NCBI GenBank assembly: GCA_900766645.1 | Contig: CAAFWD010000067.1 | Coordinates: forward strand, 1-5,754 | Direction: 5' to 3' | Length of the DNA stretch: 5,754 bases | Source: an uncultured Cetobacterium sp. | GTDB lineage: Bacteria; Fusobacteriota; Fusobacteriia; Fusobacteriales; Fusobacteriaceae | Shown here: positions 1-5,285 of the stretch, piece by piece | Layout of the letters: each line of letters opens with the position of its first letter | Numbering within the stretch: the stretch's first letter is position 1 | Notes under the pieces: model-generated | What the model saw: the letters and a program-made list of their open reading frames with translations, nothing else | Told to the model about the DNA's origin: nothing | Database searches by the model: none | Program-made: the position numbers and the translations under genes

Positions 1-21
1 AGACGTGTGCTCTTCCGATCT
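1..21 (+). other. Illumina adapter remnant (artefact)
   Basis: These 21 bases are identical to the 3' part of the standard Illumina TruSeq read-2 adapter, ending in GCTCTTCCGATCT. They are G+C-rich in an otherwise A+T-rich contig. This is untrimmed library sequence, so genomic sequence starts at base 22. The nrdD reading frame runs straight into it, which explains why that gene is cut. Confidence 0.97.
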
Positions 22-618
22 ATCTACGGAATTAGGTTCTAACATTTTAGCATTTCCAATGTTACATCCACCTTTTAACATCTCTTCAATATCAACTAAC
101 TCACAGTTAGTTTCTCTGAAAAGAAGATAATCTAAGTCATGAATATGGATTCTTCCTTCTTCGTGAGCAACTTTTAAATGCTTTGGTAAAATTCTGTTAA
201 TATAATAATCTTTAGAAGAAATTCCAGCTAAAAGATCTCTTTGAACAGAAATTGTTTTACCATCTTTGTTTGCATTTTCATTTAGCAGATCTTGATTAGA
301 AGCATCGATAAGCTCACCAATTTTTTTATAAATAACTTGTTCTTTTTTTCTAAGTTCAGTTTTAATTGTACGGTATTCTTGGTAAGAAAGAGCGATGTCC
401 TTTTCTGAAGATCCCATTAGTTTTTTTACAACTAGGTCTTGAATATCTTCAACAGACATTCTTTCAGTTTCTAGATTTTCAATTTGTATAGCAATTTTAT
501 TGATTAATTCTGTGTTGATTTCCTTCTCTTTTTGAGTAAAAGCTAATGTAATTGCTCTGATAATTCTGTCCTTATCAAATTTAACAATTGAACCATCTCT
601 TTTAATAACCTCTTTCAA
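22..618 (-). CDS. nrdD: Anaerobic ribonucleoside-triphosphate reductase NrdD, N-terminal part (3' end off contig)
   Basis: Class III ribonucleotide reductase large subunit, which reduces ribonucleoside triphosphates to dNTPs without oxygen using a glycyl radical installed by NrdG. The 199 visible codons show an ATP-cone allosteric domain at about residues 2-90 (VIKRDGSIVKFDKDRIIRAI at 4-23). The start of the catalytic barrel follows, with the family's typical strings ENANKDG (114-120), ISVQRDLLAG (123-132), GRIHIHDLDY (155-164) and NC...GGCNIGNA (171-190). Family members are about 700 residues, so the glycyl-radical C-terminus is missing because the contig ends in adapter. The start is TTG at 618-616, placed 4 nt after GGGGTGAG. 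An in-frame GTG three codons upstream overlaps that site and is less likely. nrdG commonly follows nrdD and may lie off the contig. Regulation by NrdR is likely from the boxes at 830-874. Confidence 0.95.
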
Positions 619-631
619 AAAACTCACCCCT
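616..631 (-). promoter_or_regulatory. nrdD ribosome binding site and TTG start
   Basis: On the minus strand AGGGGTGAG (631-623) is followed by TTTT and then TTG (618-616). The spacing fits translation from TTG. The alternative in-frame GTG at 627-625 lies within the Shine-Dalgarno site itself. An upstream ATG at 638-636 is out of frame and soon meets a stop. Confidence 0.75.
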
Positions 632-650
632 GTTCATTTTATATTGAACT

Positions 651-679
651 ATTATACACAGTTTTAAAAATTTCTACAA
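651..679 (-). promoter_or_regulatory. Possible proximal nrdD promoter
   Basis: On the minus strand a perfect -10 hexamer TATAAT (656-651) is preceded, across 17 bp, by a weak -35 TTGTAG (679-674). Transcription would start near 645, giving a leader of roughly 25-30 nt before the TTG start. The NrdR boxes are about 175-220 bp upstream of this site. Either this promoter is not the NrdR-controlled one, or nrdD has a second, distal promoter within the boxes. Confidence 0.45.
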
Positions 680-829
680 ATCTGTAAAAAAGTAAAAATG
701 ATAAAAAGTATGGTTAAAAAAAAATATTTTTTATATAAGTATAGAAATACTAATGAAAAACTAAGTTGAAAAAATAATCAAAATAAAAAAAAGGGGTCAA
801 AAAAAAATCATTAAAATTTTCAAAAAAAC

Positions 830-845
830 ACAACATATATTGTTA
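830..845. promoter_or_regulatory. Weaker NrdR box (box 1)
   Basis: ACAACATATATTGTTA matches the NrdR consensus acaCwAtATaTwGtgt at 12 of 16 positions by eye, keeping the central ATAT core and the G at position 13 but not the C at position 4. It is centred 29 bp from the perfect box at 859-874. NrdR sites usually occur in tandem about three helical turns apart, which makes this a plausible partner site although the spacing is slightly short. Confidence 0.55.
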
Positions 846-858
846 GTATTAAAAATAC

Positions 859-874
859 ACACAATATATAGTGT
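859..874. promoter_or_regulatory. Consensus-perfect NrdR box (box 2)
   Basis: ACACAATATATAGTGT matches every position of the palindromic NrdR operator consensus. NrdR is the zinc-finger/ATP-cone repressor that controls ribonucleotide reductase genes according to dATP/ATP level, and nrdD is the divergent neighbour, so the site and target agree. On the minus strand the box could provide a -35-like TTGTGT or a -10-like TATATT, so it may overlap a distal nrdD promoter that would give a leader of about 200 nt. Confidence 0.85.
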
Positions 875-898
875 TTAAATAAAAAAATAAAAAGATAA

Positions 899-927
899 TG
901 GCTATTAAGTTAGTAGAATACTATAAT
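899..927 (+). promoter_or_regulatory. Promoter for the YkuD-type L,D-transpeptidase
   Basis: A perfect -10 TATAAT (922-927) stands 17 bp after a weak -35-like TGGCTA (899-904). Transcription would begin near 934 and give a short leader carrying the strong Shine-Dalgarno AAGGAGGTGA at 945-954, 7 nt before the ATG. The perfect NrdR box ends 24 bp upstream of the -35. Confidence 0.6.
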
Positions 928-961
928 AATAGTAAGAAATAGATAAGGAGGTGAAGATAGT

Positions 962-1852
962 ATGAAAAAATTAATATCTTTACTAATTATATTTTTTGAA
1001 ATTATACTTTTTAAAATAAATTTAAATGCGGCAATGATAGAGAGAGAACTTTTGTATGATAAATACACGTTAACCGATACTTATACTAAAAATAAGAAAA
1101 CTAAGATGATACAATGGGATAAAATCTCTCAATACTTAGATAGCCTAGAAGCTTTTGAAAGTGAACATATACAATATGGATCTTTAGGGAATTATAAAAA
1201 TAGTAAAGGGGGGACACCAACTCCTAAAAAAGATTTTGGAATAAGGTGGTACCAAGCAATTCCTCTTTACACCCATGATGATTTAAAAGTACCTTATCGA
1301 TATGCTAAGGATGGAAGTCTAGTGGCAATATTGGCAGTTGGAGGAAAATATACTACAGTAAAGTTAAAAGAGTTTGATGGAATCTGGTTAGTACCTAATA
1401 GATATGTAAAAATAAGTAATGTAAAAGAGTTTGATAAAGTAATTTTTATTGATATAAAATATCAAAATTTAGTTTCTTTAGAAAAAGTTGATACAGTTTG
1501 GAAGGTTAGAAGTATAAACCCAATAACAAGTGGACTAGATAAGCCGCCATATCAGTTGCCAACACCTTTAGGAAGTTTTATAGTTCAATCTAAAAAAAGA
1601 CAGATGTGGTATTTAAAAGATGGAAGTAAAACAGAAATTGAAGGACATTCTCCTTATGCAACAAGATTTTCAGGCGGAGGATATGTGCATGGGATACCAA
1701 TAAATTTACCTAGAACAGAGTTAATAGAGTATGGTTGGTATTTAGGAACTTATCCTAGATCACATATGTGCGTTAGAAGTGCTACTTCCCACGCTAAATT
1801 TTTGTATGAATGGTCAGAAATAAACAAAACTTTAGTTATAAATTTTAAATAA
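962..1852 (+). CDS. Exported L,D-transpeptidase (YkuD domain)
   Basis: Probable peptidoglycan L,D-transpeptidase acting outside the cytoplasmic membrane, making 3-3 cross-links or attaching or exchanging residues on stem peptides. Residues 1-23 form a signal peptide (MKK, hydrophobic core, cleavage near LNA|A). Residues about 110-150 resemble a small SH3-like beta domain. The YkuD catalytic domain occupies about 160-296, with TPLGSF at 201-206, His243 in GGGYVHG, and the nucleophile Cys270 in SHMCVR (267-272) with Arg272. The usual family motif is (S/T)HGC, so Met269 replaces the normally conserved Gly. The first motif, GGYVHG, is intact, so the enzyme is probably active. The ATG follows a near-perfect AAGGAGGTGA. 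It has its own terminator and so appears to be a single-gene unit. Substrate and anchoring partner cannot be read from sequence. Confidence 0.88.
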   Translation: MKKLISLLIIFFEIILFKINLNAAMIERELLYDKYTLTDTYTKNKKTKMIQWDKISQYLDSLEAFESEHIQYGSLGNYKNSKGGTPTPKKDFGIRWYQAIPLYTHDDLKVPYRYAKDGSLVAILAVGGKYTTVKLKEFDGIWLVPNRYVKISNVKEFDKVIFIDIKYQNLVSLEKVDTVWKVRSINPITSGLDKPPYQLPTPLGSFIVQSKKRQMWYLKDGSKTEIEGHSPYATRFSGGGYVHGIPINLPRTELIEYGWYLGTYPRSHMCVRSATSHAKFLYEWSEINKTLVINFK

Positions 1853-1874
1853 ATTAAATATTAGATTATATATA

Positions 1875-1902
1875 AAAGGTCAAGAATTTCTTGATCTTTT
1901 TT
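1875..1902 (+). terminator. Rho-independent terminator after YkuD-type gene
   Basis: A 10-bp stem (1875-1884 AAAGGTCAAG with 1890-1899 CTTGATCTTT, one G-T pair) closes a 5-nt loop and runs into six T residues (1897-1902). It begins 22 bp after the stop codon. Confidence 0.8.
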
Positions 1903-1919
1903 GTATGGTATGATAAAAT
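1891..1919 (+). promoter_or_regulatory. Promoter for YkuD_2 gene, overlapping the terminator
   Basis: TTGATC (1891-1896) is a 4/6 match to the -35 consensus and lies in the descending arm of the preceding terminator. After exactly 17 bp comes TAAAAT (1914-1919), a 5/6 match to -10. Transcription would start near 1926, about 50 nt before the proposed TTG start. An overlapping TATGAT (1909-1914) is an alternative -10. Confidence 0.45.
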
Positions 1920-1960
1920 TATTAGTGATATTTTGAGAAAAAAGTATCAAAGATTATTAG

Positions 1961-1980
1961 TGGAGGTTTTTAAAAGATTG
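1961..1980 (+). promoter_or_regulatory. RBS deciding the TTG start of the YkuD_2 gene
   Basis: TGGAGG at 1961-1966 is followed after 11 nt by TTG at 1978-1980. The open frame extends upstream to a TTG at 1891, but that codon lies inside the terminator hairpin and upstream of the probable transcription start. The in-frame TTG at 1933 and GTG at 1960 lack a Shine-Dalgarno site. Starting at 1978 also produces a clean signal peptide directly at the N-terminus. Confidence 0.75.
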
Positions 1981-2631
1981 AGAGGGAAATTTACATTACT
2001 GACTTTTTTATTTGTGGTTTTTACAGCTTTTGGATTTACTAATAATACTGATACATTGAATTCTAAGGAGTTATACAAAGAGATAGGATTAGAAAAAGAA
2101 ATAGAATTTAATGTTTTTGATAAGGCATTAAAAGGATACGAAAAAATAGGGGATAAAAAAAAGAATTTATTAACAATTATTGATTTTACAAAGCCATCAA
2201 CAGAAGAAAGATTTTATGTTGTAGATATGTCGCAAAAAAAAGTTTTAGTTAAATCAGTTGTGTCCCACGGAAAAAATAGTGGTGGAAATATGGCAACATC
2301 ATTTTCGAATACTATGGGGTCATATAAAAGTTCTTTAGGCTTTTATTTAACTGAAGAAACATATTTTGGTAAAAATGGTTATTCTTTAAATTTAGAAGGC
2401 TTAGAAAAAGGGATAAATGACAAAGCTAGAGAAAGAAGAATAGTCGTACATGGGGCAGATTATGCAAATCCATCAGTAGCTAAATCTCAAGGGAGATTGG
2501 GAAGAAGTTTAGGGTGTCCAGCTTTACCAAAGAATATAACAAAATCGACAATAGATACAATTAAAGATGGATCGGTTATGTTTATTAATGGAGCTGATTC
2601 AACATACGAATCAAAAAGTGAATATATATAA
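1978..2631 (+). CDS. Murein L,D-transpeptidase catalytic domain protein (YkuD_2 family), exported
   Basis: A 217-residue protein of the YkuD_2 (DUF4105-unrelated, 'murein L,D-transpeptidase catalytic domain') family, expected to act on peptidoglycan stem peptides outside the membrane. Starting from TTG, residues 1-21 read as a signal peptide (MRGKF, then LLTFLFVVFTAFGF). The catalytic domain follows, with the substrate-side strands FYVVDMS...VSHGKNSGG at about 79-103. The active-site block is VVHGADY (156-162; His158) followed by GRSLGCPAL (175-183; Ser177, Cys180), the family's HG...SxGCP signature. IKDGSVMFIN forms the final strand. It lies 125 bp after another, unrelated-looking L,D-transpeptidase in the same direction but has its own promoter-like signal and terminator. 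A longer open frame from 1891 exists but its extra 29 residues are unlikely to be translated. The exact reaction (cross-linking, carboxypeptidase, exchange) is not visible. Confidence 0.87.
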   Translation: MRGKFTLLTFLFVVFTAFGFTNNTDTLNSKELYKEIGLEKEIEFNVFDKALKGYEKIGDKKKNLLTIIDFTKPSTEERFYVVDMSQKKVLVKSVVSHGKNSGGNMATSFSNTMGSYKSSLGFYLTEETYFGKNGYSLNLEGLEKGINDKARERRIVVHGADYANPSVAKSQGRLGRSLGCPALPKNITKSTIDTIKDGSVMFINGADSTYESKSEYI

Positions 2632-2632
2632 T

Positions 2633-2664
2633 AAAAATCACCTAGATACCTAGGTGATTTTTTT
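2633..2664. terminator. Bidirectional terminator between convergent genes
   Basis: A perfect 13-bp stem (2633-2645 with 2650-2662; core TCACCTAG/CTAGGTGA) closes a 4-nt loop ATAC. It has an A run on the left and a T run on the right, so it can end transcription in both directions. It starts 1 nt after the YkuD_2 stop codon, and its right edge overlaps the stop codon of the minus-strand pncA at 2663-2665. Confidence 0.92.
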
Positions 2665-3283
2665 AAAATTTTATTTCATGATATTTTAAAAGTGAAGCCC
2701 CTTTACTTACCATCTCTCTCAGAGCATCATCAGAATCGTTAGGAGACAGATTAACTCCTTGACATCCTTCCTCAATAACAAAGGTTTTAAACCCGATATC
2801 AAGAGCATCTAGAACAGTATACTTAACACAATAATCAGTTGCTAAACCAACTATAAACACTTCTGACACATCATGTTTTTTTAGAATTTTTCCTAAATTA
2901 GTTTTTTTCTTTTTTCCGTTATCATAAAAGGCACTGTAAGAATCAATTTCAGGATCAGTTCCCTTAAGAATAACTGTATCAATTGGAAGTAAACTTTTAT
3001 GTAGCTCAGATCCCCAAGTGTCTTGAACACAGTGTTCAGGCCACCAAACCTGAGGTAAACCATTTAAAGTTCCAATCTCTCCAATTTTTCCATTAGAATT
3101 AATAGCGAAACTTTTATGATCTTTTGGATGCCAATCCTTAGTAGCGATTACTAAGAAATTACGGCTTTTAAATTTTTCAATAAGATTGTTAACAACAGGA
3201 ATAATTTTATTTGCATTTGGAACTTCAAGAGCCCCTCCTTGACAAAAATCATTTTGTATATCAACAACTATAAGTGCTTTCAA
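2663..3283 (-). CDS. pncA: Nicotinamidase / pyrazinamidase
   Basis: Cytosolic metal-dependent amidase hydrolysing nicotinamide to nicotinate and ammonia for NAD salvage by the Preiss-Handler route. Its 206 residues are close to the E. coli enzyme in length. The isochorismatase-fold catalytic triad is visible: Asp8 in VVDIQNDF, Lys107 in LKGTD, and Cys152 in GLATDYCV, with the cis-peptide region just before it. Metal ligands are Asp50 and His52 (TKDWHP) and His84 (WPEHC), the pattern specific to PncA rather than other isochorismatase-family hydrolases. The KGTDPEIDSYSAFYDN segment also matches PncA. Translation starts at TTG (3283-3281) 7 nt after GGAGG. The gene converges on the YkuD_2 gene and is divergent from the diguanylate cyclase. 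It appears monocistronic here. pncB or nadD is not in the window. Confidence 0.95.
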   Translation of the reverse strand: MKALIVVDIQNDFCQGGALEVPNANKIIPVVNNLIEKFKSRNFLVIATKDWHPKDHKSFAINSNGKIGEIGTLNGLPQVWWPEHCVQDTWGSELHKSLLPIDTVILKGTDPEIDSYSAFYDNGKKKKTNLGKILKKHDVSEVFIVGLATDYCVKYTVLDALDIGFKTFVIEEGCQGVNLSPNDSDDALREMVSKGASLLKYHEIKF

Positions 3284-3295
3284 AAAATCACCTCC
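3281..3295 (-). promoter_or_regulatory. pncA ribosome binding site and TTG start
   Basis: On the minus strand GGAGGTGA (3295-3288) precedes TTG (3283-3281) with 7 nt between GGAGG and the start codon. There is no ATG or GTG nearby that would keep the MKALIVVDIQNDF N-terminus, which matches the family's usual start position, so TTG initiation is well supported. Confidence 0.85.
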
Positions 3296-3309
3296 ACAAT
3301 GTTGGTTTT

Positions 3310-3320
3310 ATTTTATCATA
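3310..3320 (-). promoter_or_regulatory. Possible pncA -10 region
   Basis: On the minus strand TATGATAAAAT (3320-3310) contains two overlapping -10-like hexamers, TATGAT and TAAAAT. No good -35 stands at 16-18 bp, so the promoter call is tentative. It would give a leader of about 20 nt. Confidence 0.35.
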
Positions 3321-3356
3321 AAATCTAAAATAAATAAAATATGTTAAAAAAGTATT

Positions 3357-3385
3357 TTAAAACTTATTTAGATTTGATATATTAT
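3357..3385 (+). promoter_or_regulatory. Promoter for the diguanylate cyclase gene
   Basis: TTAAAA (3357-3362, 4/6 to -35) and TATTAT (3380-3385, 5/6 to -10) are separated by 17 bp, placing transcription start near 3392 and leaving a leader of about 24 nt. The Shine-Dalgarno AGGGGG (3406-3411) is 4 nt from the ATG at 3416. Confidence 0.45.
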
Positions 3386-3415
3386 AGTAGTAAATAAAGA
3401 ACAGTAGGGGGTTAT

Positions 3416-4612
3416 ATGCTACAAAAGATTATCGATAACCACATACATGGTTTTTTAATTGTAAATAGAGATATGGAGATTGTTTATTCGAATAAATTTT
3501 TTGAAAAATATTTTGGAAAAACTGAAAGTAATCTGTGTGGAAATTATATTAACTGTGTAAGTCAATTAGAGTTGGGGAAAAAATGTAAAGAGACAGAGGC
3601 GTGTAAACAATGTTCCATAAAAAATAATGTTGAAATTTTTTTTGAAGTTGATGAAAAAATAAGTGATATAAAAAATGCAATTCTAAATTTAAAAATAAAT
3701 GGTAAAGAGTGTAAAATTCATACTAATTTTTATCTAAGAAAAGTTGAAGACAATGTTATTTTAGAATTTTATAATTGGAATTATGATGACCAAGATGAAA
3801 TATTAGGTTTTAGTTTTTTAGAAAAAGTAGTTGATAAAGTAGAGGATATGATCTTTTATAAAAATAAAAAATTAGAATATCTATATGTTAACTCTGCTTA
3901 TGCAAAATTTTTAAATCAACCTAAATATGAAATATTAGGAAAAACGGATAGTGATCTTTTATTAGAAAATACTTTAAAAATAAATGAGGAAAAAGATCTG
4001 AAAACTTTCGAAGAGAAAATTCAAAAATATGAAGAGAAAATTGGAGATAAAGTTTATTCAATTTCAAAGCAAGTTATAGAAATTGAAAATGAAGAGGGAA
4101 TTTTAGCTATTATAAAAGATATTTCAAAAGAGAAAAAAATAAAAGAGAGTGCAGAGATAGATTCTTTAACAGGAATTTATAATAGAAGAAAGTATAATGA
4201 AGTATTAGAGAAAAAATATCAAAATAAAGAAGAAAATACATATTTACTTTTAATTGATTTAGATAATTTAAGAAAGATTAATAATGATTTTGGACATTTA
4301 GAAGGTGACAATTCATTAAAAAAAGTTGCCAGTATATTAGAAAAAATATCTGAACATGATTTTTTTAGGCTAGGAGGAGATGAGTTTGCAGGAGTAATAA
4401 ATTCATCTAGAAAAGAGGGAATAGAAAATATTTGTGAAGAGATAAGAGAGGAATTAAAAAAACTTTCCAATGAAAAAATAAAACTTAGCGTAAGTATAGG
4501 TGTAAAGAAAATAGACTATGAGTTAAGTAAAAATGAAAATTTTGAGCTGGCAGATAAATATTTGTATGCAGTAAAACTTTCAAAAAAAGGGGAGTTTAAT
4601 ATTGAAAATTAG
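3416..4612 (+). CDS. PAS-PAS-GGDEF diguanylate cyclase with N-terminal Cys cluster
   Basis: Soluble sensor that should condense two GTP into cyclic di-GMP. No signal peptide or membrane segment is seen. Residues 1-120 form a PAS-like domain (GFLIVNRDMEIVYSNKFFEKYFG) carrying five cysteines: 41, 47, 57, 63 and 66, ending in a CxxxxxCxxC arrangement. A second PAS domain spans about 131-240 and ends in the usual DISKEKK linker. The GGDEF domain starts at DSLTGIYNRR (249-258). Asp281 and Asp283 fit metal binding, Asn289 and Asp298 (GHLEGD) fit guanine contacts, and the signature GGDEF is intact at 320-324, so activity is likely. The inhibitory I-site RxxD, expected five residues before GGDEF, is absent (residues 311-314 are ISEH). 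SVSIGV and ADKYLYAVK complete the fold. The input signal is unknown; a redox or metal cue is an inference from the cysteines. It is transcribed alone. Confidence 0.92.
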   Translation: MLQKIIDNHIHGFLIVNRDMEIVYSNKFFEKYFGKTESNLCGNYINCVSQLELGKKCKETEACKQCSIKNNVEIFFEVDEKISDIKNAILNLKINGKECKIHTNFYLRKVEDNVILEFYNWNYDDQDEILGFSFLEKVVDKVEDMIFYKNKKLEYLYVNSAYAKFLNQPKYEILGKTDSDLLLENTLKINEEKDLKTFEEKIQKYEEKIGDKVYSISKQVIEIENEEGILAIIKDISKEKKIKESAEIDSLTGIYNRRKYNEVLEKKYQNKEENTYLLLIDLDNLRKINNDFGHLEGDNSLKKVASILEKISEHDFFRLGGDEFAGVINSSRKEGIENICEEIREELKKLSNEKIKLSVSIGVKKIDYELSKNENFELADKYLYAVKLSKKGEFNIEN

Positions 4613-4639
4613 AACCAAGTTATAGATCTTGGTTTTTTT
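4613..4639 (+). terminator. Rho-independent terminator after the cyclase gene
   Basis: A 7-bp stem (4613-4619 AACCAAG with 4628-4634 CTTGGTT) closes an 8-nt loop and continues into seven T residues (4633-4639). It begins immediately after the TAG stop codon. Confidence 0.8.
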
Positions 4640-4658
4640 ATTAAAATTCAGTTTTAAT
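4630..4658 (+). promoter_or_regulatory. Weak candidate promoter for the GNAT-malY unit
   Basis: TTGGTT (4630-4635, 3/6 to -35) in the descending arm of the terminator is followed after 17 bp by TTTAAT (4653-4658, 5/6 to -10). The stretch is A/T-rich, so chance matches are likely. It is the best candidate in the 80-bp gap before the acetyltransferase. Confidence 0.3.
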
Positions 4659-4692
4659 AAAAAAGAAAAACAAGCCTTACAGGAGGATTAAA

Positions 4693-5265
4693 ATGAATGT
4701 ATTTTTAGGAATTTTATTTTTTATTTTAGGTTCTACAGGAGTATTTTTATATCAGAGAAGAAAATATAAAACAAAAACAGAAACTGATTTTGTATGTGAA
4801 GTTGTACAAAAAGCTTTTGAAAGAGAAAAACAGTCGGATCATAAGGAACATGAATTAGTTAGAAGGTTATTGAAAAGTGAGAGTTTTATAAAAGATCTAT
4901 CTTTAACTGCAAAGTATAAAGGAATGATAGTAGGTTATGCTCTTTTTACAAAGATAAAAGTTGGAGATGAGACTTTATTGGCTTTAGCTCCTTTAGCAGT
5001 ATTGCCTAAATTCCAGAAAAAAGGTATTGGAAAAAGTTTAGTTGAGAAAGGACATGAAACAGCTAAAAAACTTGGATATAAAGGAGTTGTTGTATTAGGA
5101 CATCCAGAATATTATAGTAAATTAGGTTATGAAAAAGCATCTAAATGGGGGATAAAACCACCTTTTGAAGTACCTGATGAAGTCTTTATGGCAATAGAAT
5201 TAAAAGAGGGAGCTTTAGAAAAAGTTTCAGGAATTGTAGAGTATCCAAAAGAATTTGAAATATAA
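4693..5265 (+). CDS. Membrane-anchored YhbS-like GNAT N-acetyltransferase
   Basis: Predicted acetyl-CoA-dependent acetyltransferase of the GNAT superfamily, closest in pattern to YhbS. Residues 2-20 are a single hydrophobic helix followed by the basic stretch QRRKYK, which predicts an N-terminal membrane anchor with the catalytic domain in the cytoplasm. The GNAT domain covers about 25-190: a shortened first strand and helix (TETDFVCEVVQKAF), LAPLAVLP at 98-105, the acetyl-CoA pyrophosphate loop QKKGIG at 108-113, then VVVLGHPEYYSKLGYEKAS (132-150) and PFEVPDEVFMAIEL (157-170), both typical of YhbS. The ATG at 4693 is fixed by AGGAGG 6 nt upstream, so the hydrophobic segment appears truly translated. 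YhbS proteins usually begin directly with the GNAT fold. The acetyl acceptor is unknown. It is followed after 20 bp by a PLP lyase, probably in one operon. Confidence 0.85.
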   Translation: MNVFLGILFFILGSTGVFLYQRRKYKTKTETDFVCEVVQKAFEREKQSDHKEHELVRRLLKSESFIKDLSLTAKYKGMIVGYALFTKIKVGDETLLALAPLAVLPKFQKKGIGKSLVEKGHETAKKLGYKGVVVLGHPEYYSKLGYEKASKWGIKPPFEVPDEVFMAIELKEGALEKVSGIVEYPKEFEI

Positions 5266-5285
5266 AATTTAAAGGGGTGAGAGTT

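Larger units (their letters stand above)
619..961. other. Divergent intergenic region, nrdD / L,D-transpeptidase
   Basis: This 343-bp stretch is very A+T-rich and contains no credible coding sequence on either strand. From left to right it holds the nrdD ribosome binding site and proximal promoter (616-679), a low-complexity A/T stretch (about 680-829) with a small inverted repeat AGTAT...ATACT at 738-751, two NrdR-type boxes (830-874), and the promoter and ribosome binding site of the plus-strand gene (899-954). Nothing else in it is recognisable. Confidence 0.8.

Noticed and set aside
772..800. TTGACC (minus strand, 800-795) as a -35 of a further nrdD promoter
   Set aside because: No acceptable -10 hexamer lies at 16-18 bp; the nearest candidate (GATTAT at 15 bp) is weak.
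680..829. Low-complexity A/T stretch considered as a riboswitch, small RNA or coding region
   Set aside because: No stable G+C-containing stem, no open frame with a ribosome binding site, and no known leader motif was visible. Only a small 5-bp inverted repeat at 738-751 was found.
1891..1977. N-terminal extension of the YkuD_2 protein starting at TTG 1891
   Set aside because: The extension starts inside the terminator hairpin, upstream of the likely transcription start, without a Shine-Dalgarno site. It would also place 29 residues before a clear signal peptide.
4219..4470. Open frame of 83 codons on the minus strand
   Set aside because: It lies entirely inside the GGDEF-domain coding region, has no ribosome binding site or recognisable motif, and its Ser/Phe/Leu-rich content is the antisense of Lys/Glu/Asn codons.
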